Shown here one piece after another: positions 1 through 5,535 of a stretch of DNA of 5,536 bases. This DNA is from Desulfobacula sp. (GTDB lineage: Bacteria; Desulfobacterota; Desulfobacteria; Desulfobacterales; Desulfobacteraceae). Within the stretch, counting starts at the first letter, position 1, and each line of letters starts with the position of its first letter. The translations under genes were made by a program, and so were the position numbers. The notes below the pieces were generated by a model that was not told the DNA's origin, did no database searches, and worked only from the letters and a program-made list of their open reading frames with translations. The DNA is taken from positions 1-5,536 of the forward strand of contig JAABTB010000177.1 in the NCBI GenBank assembly GCA_011390085.1. The letters run 5' to 3'.

Positions 1-962
1 TCCTTTTGTCTCTCTTCAGCTTGTTTGCGTCTGGTAATGTCCTTGGCAATTTCCAGGCGCACCAGCCGGCCGTCGGTCCACGGGATCGCCAGATTACTTA
101 TTTCATACCATTGATCAGACGCCTTGTTGTAAAATTCCCAGATATAAGGTTCTGTAGGGTTACCGGTTTTATCCAGCAACCTGTCATTGGTGCAGAATTC
201 ACAGGGACCGTCCTGTTTTCCATGGAGGGATGTCCAGCAGACCTCACCGGTCAGGTCTGCTTTATGATTTCTTTTCGCGTAAGTGTTCATAAAAAGGACC
301 TCATAGGAGGTCATGTCGGCAATATAGATGGCGGACTCAATCTTGTTCAGGACGGATTCCAATTGATTTTTGCCGTATTTGAGCAAAAGCTCGGCCCGTT
401 TTCGCTCGGAAACGTCAATGATCACGGTGCGATACGAGTCTTCCCCCAGAACGGACTCCGGGATAACCGTGCTTTCCAGTTGCACATCAAGGACGGCCCC
501 CCCCTCCGTTTTTTTCATTTTAAGCGCACAGATCTGCCGCTTTTTTGACTCAAAAAGCATTTTCAGGTGCAGGTAATAAATATCCTGATCCTGGGGAAAG
601 ATATGGTCGGAAAGCGGCCGGTTGAGAAGAGAACTCCTTTCCGTTTCCAGCATTTTGGCCAGGGTCAGGTTGGCATTGAGAATCTTTCCCTTTGAATCCA
701 GAGTGACATATCCCACGGGTGCAAAATCATAAAGCTGGGTATAATGGATTTTAAATTCCATCAATTCCTGCTGGGAAAGGCGAAGCTCTTCGTTCTGCAG
801 TTCCAGTTCAATCTGAAAGGTCTGGAGTTCATGAATTAACCGGAGCGGGTCTTCAACCTCAACCACCGTCTTTGAGAAATCCGGTCTTGACATTAATTCT
901 TCAGCCTGCCGGCGCAGTGCATTAAATTTTTCCTGGGCCGTTTTATTTTGTACCCTATTCAT
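1..962 (-). CDS. PAS-domain sensor protein, N-terminal part (cut by window edge)
   Basis: The frame stays open from an ATG at 962-960 to the window edge, giving 320 residues and no stop. The start overlaps the stop of the CheBR gene by 8 bp (ATGAATAG), with GAAAGG about 10 bases upstream, so translational coupling is likely. Residues 40-70 form a polar, probably coiled-coil segment (HELQTFQIELELQNEELRLS). A first PAS domain spans about 72-185, with a typical start (YDFAPVGYVTLDSKGKILNAN) and end (IIDVSERKRAE). A second PAS spans about 200-310 and ends in DITRRKQAEE, the usual linker into a further PAS, a histidine kinase or a GGDEF domain. PAS2 has a Cys cluster: C242, C254, C257. No transmembrane segment is visible, so a cytoplasmic sensor is likely. 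Family knowledge makes a hybrid or orthodox histidine kinase the likeliest whole protein, because CheBR fusions often carry or neighbour one, but the output domain lies outside the window. Confidence 0.88.
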   Translation of the reverse strand, partial: MNRVQNKTAQEKFNALRRQAEELMSRPDFSKTVVEVEDPLRLIHELQTFQIELELQNEELRLSQQELMEFKIHYTQLYDFAPVGYVTLDSKGKILNANLTLAKMLETERSSLLNRPLSDHIFPQDQDIYYLHLKMLFESKKRQICALKMKKTEGGAVLDVQLESTVIPESVLGEDSYRTVIIDVSERKRAELLLKYGKNQLESVLNKIESAIYIADMTSYEVLFMNTYAKRNHKADLTGEVCWTSLHGKQDGPCEFCTNDRLLDKTGNPTEPYIWEFYNKASDQWYEISNLAIPWTDGRLVRLEIAKDITRRKQAEERQK

Positions 963-3888
963 CCTTGATGAGCCTTTCGATGGTGACGATCCCGTTGATC
1001 ATATCCCTTTCATCCCTCAGCGCCAGGACCATCACCCAGACCTTCAGAACTTTGCCTGTCCGGGTCACCCGCCCGGTTTCAAGGCTGTTAAACAATTTAC
1101 CGGTAAAGGCCTTGTCTATCAAGGCCAGAGACTCTTTACGATTTTCTTTGGGGATCATATCCTTGATATTCATTTTCATGGCCTCGGATTCCGTATACCC
1201 GTACATGTCCGCTGCGCCCTGGTTCCAGAAGGTAATCGCGCCACTTTTATCCTGGATCAGGATGGCGTCCCTTGAATTCATAATCACGGACAGGCGCTGG
1301 GCGGTCAGGCGAAACCGTTTAAATTCAGTGATATCTTCAAAGGTCACCACCACGCCGTCAATGACATTTTGCATGGTGCGGTAAGGCATGATCCGGGTTC
1401 TGAAAAATTTGCCGTCCCGGCTTTCCACTTCAAATTCCTGGGTGATCAGGTCTTTTAAGACCTGCAGGGCGTTATTCACAATATGGAATTCTTTTAATTG
1501 GGTGGCAAAATGGCTGACCGGCCTGCCGATATCGCTCAGGGCCAATGGAATCAAGCTGATGACCCTTTCGGTGAACCGCCTGATGTTCATGTCCATGTCC
1601 AAAAAAACCGTCCCGATCTGGGTGGAATTCAACAGGTTCTTCATGTCGTCATTGGCATCGGACAATTCATCGACCCGGACCTGGAGTTCCGCATTCACGG
1701 TGGCCGACTCTTCGTTCAGGGACTGGAGTTCCTCTTTTGAGGTCTCCATTTCTTCATTGGTGGATTGCAGCTCCTCATTGGTGGATTGCAGTTCTTCATT
1801 GGTGGACTTGAGTTCTTCATTGGCGGTTTCCAGCTCTTCAATGGTGGTCTGCAAATTTTCTCTGGTGTATTGCAGTTCCTGTTCAAGCTGACCTATCATA
1901 TCGCTCTTCTGGTCGCTCCTTTGGGGCGTCCTGGGTTTGGTTTTGGTTTTTGCTTTATCCTTAAAGATGACCATGAGCATGCCGCGAAGAGCGCCGTATG
2001 CCAGGACCGGTTTTACCGTCAGGTCAATCCGGATAGTACCGCCGTTGTCCTCGATATCAATATCCTTCTTGACGACTTCCTGCTTGATAATGGCGGCTTC
2101 GCGGATGGCCGCTGCCAGCGCGTTTTTCAGACTGGGCCGGGCCATGTCCAGGATATTGAAACACGCCATGCCTGAGGCAGGTTCCAGATATTTTCCGGTC
2201 CGGCCGTGGATATACACAATTTTCAATTTTTCATCAATAATGACGCAGGGAGGGGTGTCGCTTTCCTGCAGAATGGTCTCCACCAGTTTAAAACTGTTGA
2301 TATCCTCCGCCCTCCTGACCGATTCAGAGGTTTTTATGGCCGGGGGTTCTTCAGAGAATTCCGGAACCGGGAGATTCAATATGGGATTAATCCTTGACAA
2401 GCCGGACTGACGTTTGAAAATTTTCCATTTCCGGTCGGAAATTTTAAACAGGGTTGTTTCCTGGCCCAGAGACTCGGATGAACCAATGAACAAAATTCCA
2501 TCCGGCTTCAGACTGTAATGAAACACGGGAAACAGTTTTTTCTGCAATTCCGGCCCCAGGTAGATCAGAAGATTCCGGCAGGTGATGATATCCAGTTTTG
2601 TGAAGGGAGGGTCTTTGATGAGGTCCTGCAATGCAAACACCAGCATTTCCCGGACGGCTTTCTTGACCTTGTAGTGATTTTCTTCTTTGGTGAAAAACTG
2701 TTTTAATCTTGCCGGATCAAGATCTGCCGAAATACTGAGGGGGTAGAGACCGGATCTGGCGATATTGATGGCATCCGGATCAATATCCGTGGCAAATATC
2801 TGAACGCTGAAATGCCGGTTCATTTTTTCCATGCATTCCTGCAATAAAATGGCCATGGAATAAGCCTCTTCCCCGGTGCTGCATCCGGCCACCCAGATTC
2901 TGACGATGGCCCCTTCCGGTTTATCGGCCAGAAGTCCGGGTAAATATTTTTCACTCAGGGCGGCAAAGGCTTCAGGATCTCTGAAAAAACTGGTTACGCC
3001 GATCAAAAGGTCCTTGAACAAAACATGAACCTCGCGCTCGCTTTTGGTCAGATAGGTCAGGTAATCCTGGATATTATCGATCTGGTGCACATGCATCCGC
3101 CGTTCCACCCGGCGGATAATGGTATTTTTCTTGTAAAGGGAAAAATCATGATTGGTATGGGTCCGGAGAAGAATATAAATTTTCTGCAAGACCTTTTGAA
3201 ATTTATCCTCATCCACCATAATCTTGTCCGGGGGTTTGACAATGGCATGGCGGGTATATTTAATCAGCGCTTCCGGCATCTTGTCCGCGGGCATGATATA
3301 ATCCACGAATCCTGTGGCAATGGCGCTCCGGGGCATGCCGGCATATTTGGCATCCTCGTCCTGGGCCATGATCATGCCCAGTTCCCCCTTGATCTGTCTT
3401 AATCCGAGACTGCCGTCACTGCCGGTTCCGGACAGGATAATACCAATGGCATCAGCGCCCTGGTCCTGGGCCAGGGATTTGAAAAAATTGTCAATGGGAA
3501 GGTTAAAGCCCCTGGGATGGGGCAGATCCATGAGATGAAGGACTCTGTTTAAAATGGCCATGTCCTTGTTGGGCGGAATGACATAGATCATATTCGGTTG
3601 AATCCGGAGCCCATCCGTTATCAGATGGACCTTCATCTGTGTTTTTTTCTGAATCAGGTCCGGCAGGATACTGATATGGGTGGGGTCCAGATGAGAGATC
3701 AGGATAAAGGCCATACCGCTGTCCCCGGGCATGGCCTTGAAAAACGATTCAAAGGCTTCCAGGCCACCGGCGGAAGCGCCAATAGCGACGATGGGAAATT
3801 TGTCAATGGTGGATTCGGGGGAGGCTCCGGGTTTTGAAATGGCCTGCCGGGTCGTTTTATTTTTTGCCGCTTCCTTTTTTTTTGTCAT
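955..3888 (-). CDS. CheB-CheR-PAS fusion: protein-glutamate methylesterase / protein-glutamate O-methyltransferase
   Basis: The product is 977 residues long and cytoplasmic. Residues 30-215 are a CheB methylesterase domain with the Ser-His-Asp triad visible: S39 in GASAGG, H66 in SHLDP, D158 in GTGSDG. There is no N-terminal receiver domain, unlike classical CheB. Residues 222-490 are a CheR SAM-dependent methyltransferase: VTSFFRDPEAF (298-308), SAM-binding loop WVAGCSTGEEAYS (332-344), ATDID (366-370), CRNLLIYL (437-444). Residues 530-645 look PAS-like. Residues 665-750 are a heptad coiled coil (STNEELQ repeats). Two PAS domains follow, about 750-855 and 862-975. There is no kinase or receiver domain. 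Family knowledge: such fusions could add and remove methyl groups on glutamates of receptors or other signalling proteins, often outside flagellar chemotaxis. The start at ATG 3888 has AGGGGA six bases upstream. The frame extends to a TTG at 3972, but that TTG is part of a -35 box. The PAS sensor gene follows with an 8-bp overlap. Domain assignment is firm; target and pathway are unknown. Confidence 0.95.
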   Translation of the reverse strand: MTKKKEAAKNKTTRQAISKPGASPESTIDKFPIVAIGASAGGLEAFESFFKAMPGDSGMAFILISHLDPTHISILPDLIQKKTQMKVHLITDGLRIQPNMIYVIPPNKDMAILNRVLHLMDLPHPRGFNLPIDNFFKSLAQDQGADAIGIILSGTGSDGSLGLRQIKGELGMIMAQDEDAKYAGMPRSAIATGFVDYIMPADKMPEALIKYTRHAIVKPPDKIMVDEDKFQKVLQKIYILLRTHTNHDFSLYKKNTIIRRVERRMHVHQIDNIQDYLTYLTKSEREVHVLFKDLLIGVTSFFRDPEAFAALSEKYLPGLLADKPEGAIVRIWVAGCSTGEEAYSMAILLQECMEKMNRHFSVQIFATDIDPDAINIARSGLYPLSISADLDPARLKQFFTKEENHYKVKKAVREMLVFALQDLIKDPPFTKLDIITCRNLLIYLGPELQKKLFPVFHYSLKPDGILFIGSSESLGQETTLFKISDRKWKIFKRQSGLSRINPILNLPVPEFSEEPPAIKTSESVRRAEDINSFKLVETILQESDTPPCVIIDEKLKIVYIHGRTGKYLEPASGMACFNILDMARPSLKNALAAAIREAAIIKQEVVKKDIDIEDNGGTIRIDLTVKPVLAYGALRGMLMVIFKDKAKTKTKPRTPQRSDQKSDMIGQLEQELQYTRENLQTTIEELETANEELKSTNEELQSTNEELQSTNEEMETSKEELQSLNEESATVNAELQVRVDELSDANDDMKNLLNSTQIGTVFLDMDMNIRRFTERVISLIPLALSDIGRPVSHFATQLKEFHIVNNALQVLKDLITQEFEVESRDGKFFRTRIMPYRTMQNVIDGVVVTFEDITEFKRFRLTAQRLSVIMNSRDAILIQDKSGAITFWNQGAADMYGYTESEAMKMNIKDMIPKENRKESLALIDKAFTGKLFNSLETGRVTRTGKVLKVWVMVLALRDERDMINGIVTIERLIKDE
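1753..1857 (-). repeat. 21-bp tandem repeat coding for coiled-coil heptads
   Basis: Five consecutive 21-bp units (1753-1773, 1774-1794, 1795-1815, 1816-1836, 1837-1857) lie inside the CheBR gene. The units at 1753 and 1774 are nearly identical, and divergence grows towards 1857. Each unit encodes one heptad of the type STNEELQ/TANEELK, and protein heptads continue beyond both ends of the DNA repeat. The period of seven codons keeps the frame if units are gained or lost. Coiled coils of this sequence are common in CheBR fusions between the enzymatic half and the PAS half. Confidence 0.85.
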
Positions 3889-3894
3889 GGCGTT

Positions 3895-3900
3895 TCCCCT
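3895..3900 (-). promoter_or_regulatory. Ribosome binding site deciding the CheBR start
   Basis: AGGGGA on the minus strand lies six bases before the ATG at 3888-3886. No comparable site precedes the TTG at 3972, which supports the shorter 977-residue protein. Confidence 0.7.
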
Positions 3901-3918
3901 GTCCTGAGAGATTGGTAT

Positions 3919-3933
3919 GTACGGATTCCGTAC
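3919..3933. promoter_or_regulatory. 15-bp palindrome just downstream of the CheBR promoter, possible operator
   Basis: GTACGGATTCCGTAC is a perfect palindrome with 7-bp arms around one central base. It lies about +4 to +18 from the transcription start predicted from the -10 box, a classic place for a repressor site. As RNA it could only form a 5-bp stem with a 5-base loop, so a DNA-binding site seems more likely than a structured leader. I do not recognise it as the site of a named regulator. Confidence 0.45.
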
Positions 3934-3942
3934 CTGCTTCCA

Positions 3943-3972
3943 GTTATAGGCCGGGCACCCGCCTTCTGTCAA
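3943..3972 (-). promoter_or_regulatory. Sigma-70-type promoter of the CheBR-PAS operon
   Basis: Reading the minus strand, a perfect -35 hexamer TTGACA (3972-3967) is followed by an 18-bp spacer and TATAAC (3948-3943), five of six to the -10 consensus. The expected transcription start is near 3936, giving a leader of about 48 bases before the ATG at 3888. The TTG that opens the longest possible frame of the downstream gene is the first three bases of this -35 box. Confidence 0.72.
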
Positions 3973-4013
3973 GGAAAGGATGCCGGTTTTGCATCACTGA
4001 TCGTCAGGGGTCA

Positions 4014-4051
4014 GTATTAAGGGCGTACCCTGTTTAATCCGCCCTTAATAC
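4014..4051. repeat. Perfect 12-bp inverted repeat with 14-base loop between genes
   Basis: The arms GTATTAAGGGCG (4014-4025) and CGCCCTTAATAC (4040-4051) are exact reverse complements. The repeat begins 23 bases after the stop of the DUF3494 gene and ends about 42 bp before the CheBR -35 box. Position suggests a 3'-end hairpin for the upstream gene, either a terminator or an mRNA-protecting structure. No T-run follows on either strand, so it is not a canonical intrinsic terminator. It could also be a protein-binding site or a member of a dispersed repeat family. Confidence 0.75.
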
Positions 4052-4074
4052 GAAGGGTTACAATGCAAGATGGT

Positions 4075-4959
4075 TTAGTTCTTTTTTCTTGCCAATCCGG
4101 CAAAACCAAGGAGACCCATACCCAAAAGGATCACTGTGGCCGGTTCAGGAATAGGGGCAATGAGTGCGGGTACGGGTACGATGTCGCCATTGCTGTCAAA
4201 CTCAAGACCGCCCTTGAAACCGGGGCCGATATAGTTGTTGTTGCTGTCTAAACAGATGTTGCTGATGGTGTTTGTATCCAATGTCACCGCACCCGTTTGC
4301 GCCAAGGCTCTACCATTCGAAATGGTCGCTCCGGTGTTCAGGGTGATGCTCGCGAGCGCGAGGATATTTCCTTCGAATGCAGTGGTGGTTCCAAGCGTCG
4401 CTGAGCTGCCGACCTGCCAGAATAGTCCGGCATCCGAACCGTTATTGGAACCAAAATTGGTCACCTGAACCACCGAGGCGCTTGCGGTTGTGAGCGTGCT
4501 CCCGATCTGGAAAACCCAGTACGAACCATCGGTACCCTCGGCGTCGAGCGTGAGTGTTCCCGTCAACTGAGCTGATGTGTCAAAATGATAGACCCCCGAT
4601 GTGAGCGTTAGTCCGCCCAGATCCTGACCGGTCAAGTCAGTGGTAAACGCCATGGCTGCCAGGCCCACGTATGCAGTTGTGTTATCGATCTGGGCCTGCT
4701 CCGCGACCGCGTCCGTCTGGTGCACAGTCGAGGCTCCGGTGAGCGTTATGTTACCCAAACCAGTGATTGACGTACCTGCGTAGAGGCCCAGATCTCCGGT
4801 GATGGTGGTCGGGCCGGTATTGGTCACCGTTGAAGCGCCCAGAACCGCGAAGCTCTGCGCTGACCCCAGTATGGTTGTAGCCAGTCCCGGAGCCGGGGCG
4901 ATGCCAATGCTGAGCATGGTTCCTAACACCAACATTAGCGCCCATTTTAAAGTTTTCAT
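4075..4959 (-). CDS. Secreted DUF3494 ice-binding-like protein with PEP-CTERM sorting signal
   Basis: The product is 294 residues long. Residues 1-27 are a signal peptide: basic K2/K5, a hydrophobic core, and a likely cut after GLA27. Residues 30-235 match the DUF3494 (ice-binding protein-like) beta-solenoid family: [19 protein letters not shown] near the start, a helix around [16 protein letters not shown] (82-97), [12 protein letters not shown] (147-158), and the closing [18 protein letters not shown] (216-233). The C-terminus is a PEP-CTERM signal: P271-E272-P273, a hydrophobic helix (275-290) and a basic RKKN tail. Exosortases process such signals and route proteins to the cell surface or exopolysaccharide; no exosortase is in the window. 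Some family members bind ice, but others may act as adhesins or matrix proteins, so ice binding is not shown. The ATG at 4959 has AAGGAGG upstream; the longer frame begins at a TTG inside the sigma-54 -12 box. The gene appears monocistronic. Confidence 0.93.
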   Translation of the reverse strand: MKTLKWALMLVLGTMLSIGIAPAPGLATTILGSAQSFAVLGASTVTNTGPTTITGDLGLYAGTSITGLGNITLTGASTVHQTDAVAEQAQIDNTTAYVGLAAMAFTTDLTGQDLGGLTLTSGVYHFDTSAQLTGTLTLDAEGTDGSYWVFQIGSTLTTASASVVQVTNFGSNNGSDAGLFWQVGSSATLGTTTAFEGNILALASITLNTGATISNGRALAQTGAVTLDTNTISNICLDSNNNYIGPGFKGGLEFDSNGDIVPVPALIAPIPEPATVILLGMGLLGFAGLARKKN

Positions 4960-4964
4960 GTTTC

Positions 4965-4971
4965 CCTCCTT
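4965..4971 (-). promoter_or_regulatory. Strong ribosome binding site of the DUF3494 gene
   Basis: AAGGAGG on the minus strand, five bases before the ATG at 4959-4957, is a near-perfect Shine-Dalgarno sequence. It fixes the start directly in front of a classical signal peptide. Confidence 0.85.
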
Positions 4972-4993
4972 AATATAAAGATTGATAAATTGG

Positions 4994-5036
4994 GATTCAA
5001 AAACGATGTGCCGTCCATTTTGTTCGCACTTGAATC
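4994..5036 (-). other. Potential stem-loop in the DUF3494 mRNA leader
   Basis: The arms GATTCAA (4994-5000) and TTGAATC (5030-5036) are exact reverse complements. An inner 4-bp pairing GTGC/GCAC (5008-5011 with 5026-5029) extends the stem after a 7-base bulge on one side. It sits within the roughly 96-base leader between the sigma-54 start and the ATG and leaves the ribosome binding site free. No known riboswitch class is recognised. Confidence 0.35.
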
Positions 5037-5066
5037 TCCGGAACCTGGACTGGAAAAATAACAACC

Positions 5067-5081
5067 GCAACTTATGTGCCA
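5067..5081 (-). promoter_or_regulatory. Sigma-54 (RpoN) -24/-12 promoter of the DUF3494 gene
   Basis: The minus strand reads TGGCAC-ATAAG-TTGC (5081-5067), preceded by C. This matches the core sigma-54 consensus TGGCAC-N5-TTGC without mismatch and with exact spacing. The predicted start of transcription is near 5055, giving a leader of about 96 bases. Sigma-54 promoters need an ATP-driven enhancer-binding activator; PrsR-type regulators fill this role in known PEP-CTERM systems, but none is encoded here. Confidence 0.85.
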
Positions 5082-5142
5082 GATATTGTCAGAGGCAGGG
5101 AAAGAAGCCGTTTAAAATTTAGGAAAAGGACGGGGATAAGGG

Positions 5143-5164
5143 TTGCAGATGCCTCCTTGCAGAT
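5143..5164. repeat. Direct repeat TTGCAGAT x2, candidate activator site
   Basis: Two exact copies of TTGCAGAT (5143-5150 and 5157-5164) lie 14 bp apart. They are about 88-110 bp upstream of the predicted sigma-54 transcription start, within the usual range for enhancer-binding activators. Such sites are more often inverted repeats, so this is only a candidate. Confidence 0.3.
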
Positions 5165-5201
5165 ATCTTTTTAAATTAAAAACGCCATTGCCTGAAAATT
5201 T

Positions 5202-5372
5202 TCAATCCCCTTTTCGATCTTCTGCAGCATAGCCATAAGAGGTGAATAGATCGATTTTTGACCAATGCATCATATTTGACCGAATAGCCTTAATAAAATC
5301 CGGGCTCTCGCCATAAATGGAATCTGCAAGAACATGTTTAAAAGACAATATCTTTTCTTCAGCATGGGTGGT
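5202..5372 (-). pseudogene. Transposase remnant, IS701/IS4-like DDE family
   Basis: The minus strand has an open stretch of 56 codons between a TAG at 5375 and a TGA at 5204-5202. It encodes FKHVLADSIYGESPDFIKAI, which resembles the segment around the second catalytic Asp of IS701/IS4-like transposases (xVLADxxYGxxxxF). It is followed by IRSNMMHW, which resembles the conserved AIRSNH segment normally found further downstream, so an internal deletion is possible. After this the frame loses family resemblance. Another frame continues with QKIEKGIENFQAMAFLI before a TAA near 5171, possibly the frameshifted C-terminus. No start, full-length frame or clear terminal inverted repeats are visible. 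Family assignment is from memory of motifs and is moderate. Confidence 0.5.
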
Positions 5373-5440
5373 CTATCCCCCCACCCCTAATCTTTTCGTA
5401 CGATTATAGGGTTTCGCGCCCAACTCTAAAAAATATTGCC

Positions 5441-5455
5441 TGGCACATTTGGTGC
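5441..5455 (+). promoter_or_regulatory. Possible divergent sigma-54 promoter
   Basis: The plus strand reads TGGCAC-ATTTG-GTGC, preceded by C and followed by A. The -24 element is perfect, the spacing is right and the essential GC at -12 is present. One base departs from the core (GTGC for TTGC). It faces the Shine-Dalgarno sequence at the right edge, with an expected start near 5467. Confidence 0.45.
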
Positions 5456-5529
5456 ATTAACACAAACAGAAGCAGCAGGCGAATACATGGGTATTCCTAT
5501 CTTGCTCAACAACCCAATTTTTTTTTAAT

Positions 5530-5535
5530 GGAGGG
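5530..5535 (+). promoter_or_regulatory. Shine-Dalgarno sequence at the window edge
   Basis: GGAGGG follows a T-run and ends one base before the window edge. It resembles the AAGGAGGG in front of the DUF3494 gene. A start codon would lie just outside the window, so the gene itself cannot be seen. Confidence 0.4.

Noticed and set aside
6..576. Plus-strand open frames at the left edge
   Set aside because: The minus strand is continuously open here and encodes two clear PAS domains, so the plus-strand frames are shadows.
965..2410. Plus-strand open frames across the CheBR gene, including one rich in SSLVD repeats
   Set aside because: They are antisense shadows of the heptad repeat and enzymatic domains; none has a recognisable domain or ribosome binding site.
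3889..3972. N-terminal extension of the CheBR protein from the TTG at 3972
   Set aside because: The TTG is the start of a perfect -35 hexamer with a matching -10. No ribosome binding site precedes it, and the extension does not look like part of a CheB domain.
4960..5070. N-terminal extension of the DUF3494 protein from the TTG at 5070
   Set aside because: The TTG lies in the sigma-54 -12 box upstream of the transcription start. A strong Shine-Dalgarno and signal peptide start at 4959.
5257..5281. Direct repeat TTTGACC x2 with 18-bp period
   Set aside because: It lies inside the transposase remnant and is short; no clear link to a regulator.
5081..5353. 10-bp inverted pair AGATATTGTC (5081-5090) and GACAATATCT (5344-5353), possible insertion-sequence ends
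   Set aside because: The right copy lies inside the transposase-like frame, neither extends beyond 10 bp and no target duplication was seen; chance is a reasonable explanation.
5385..5411. Imperfect inverted repeat CCCTAATC / GATTATAGGG
   Set aside because: The arms need a two-base bulge and no T-run follows; too weak to call a terminator or operator.
5487..5528. Short plus-strand frame of 13 codons after ATG at about 5487, possible leader peptide
   Set aside because: No ribosome binding site in front and no regulatory codon pattern; the Shine-Dalgarno at the edge fits a later start better.
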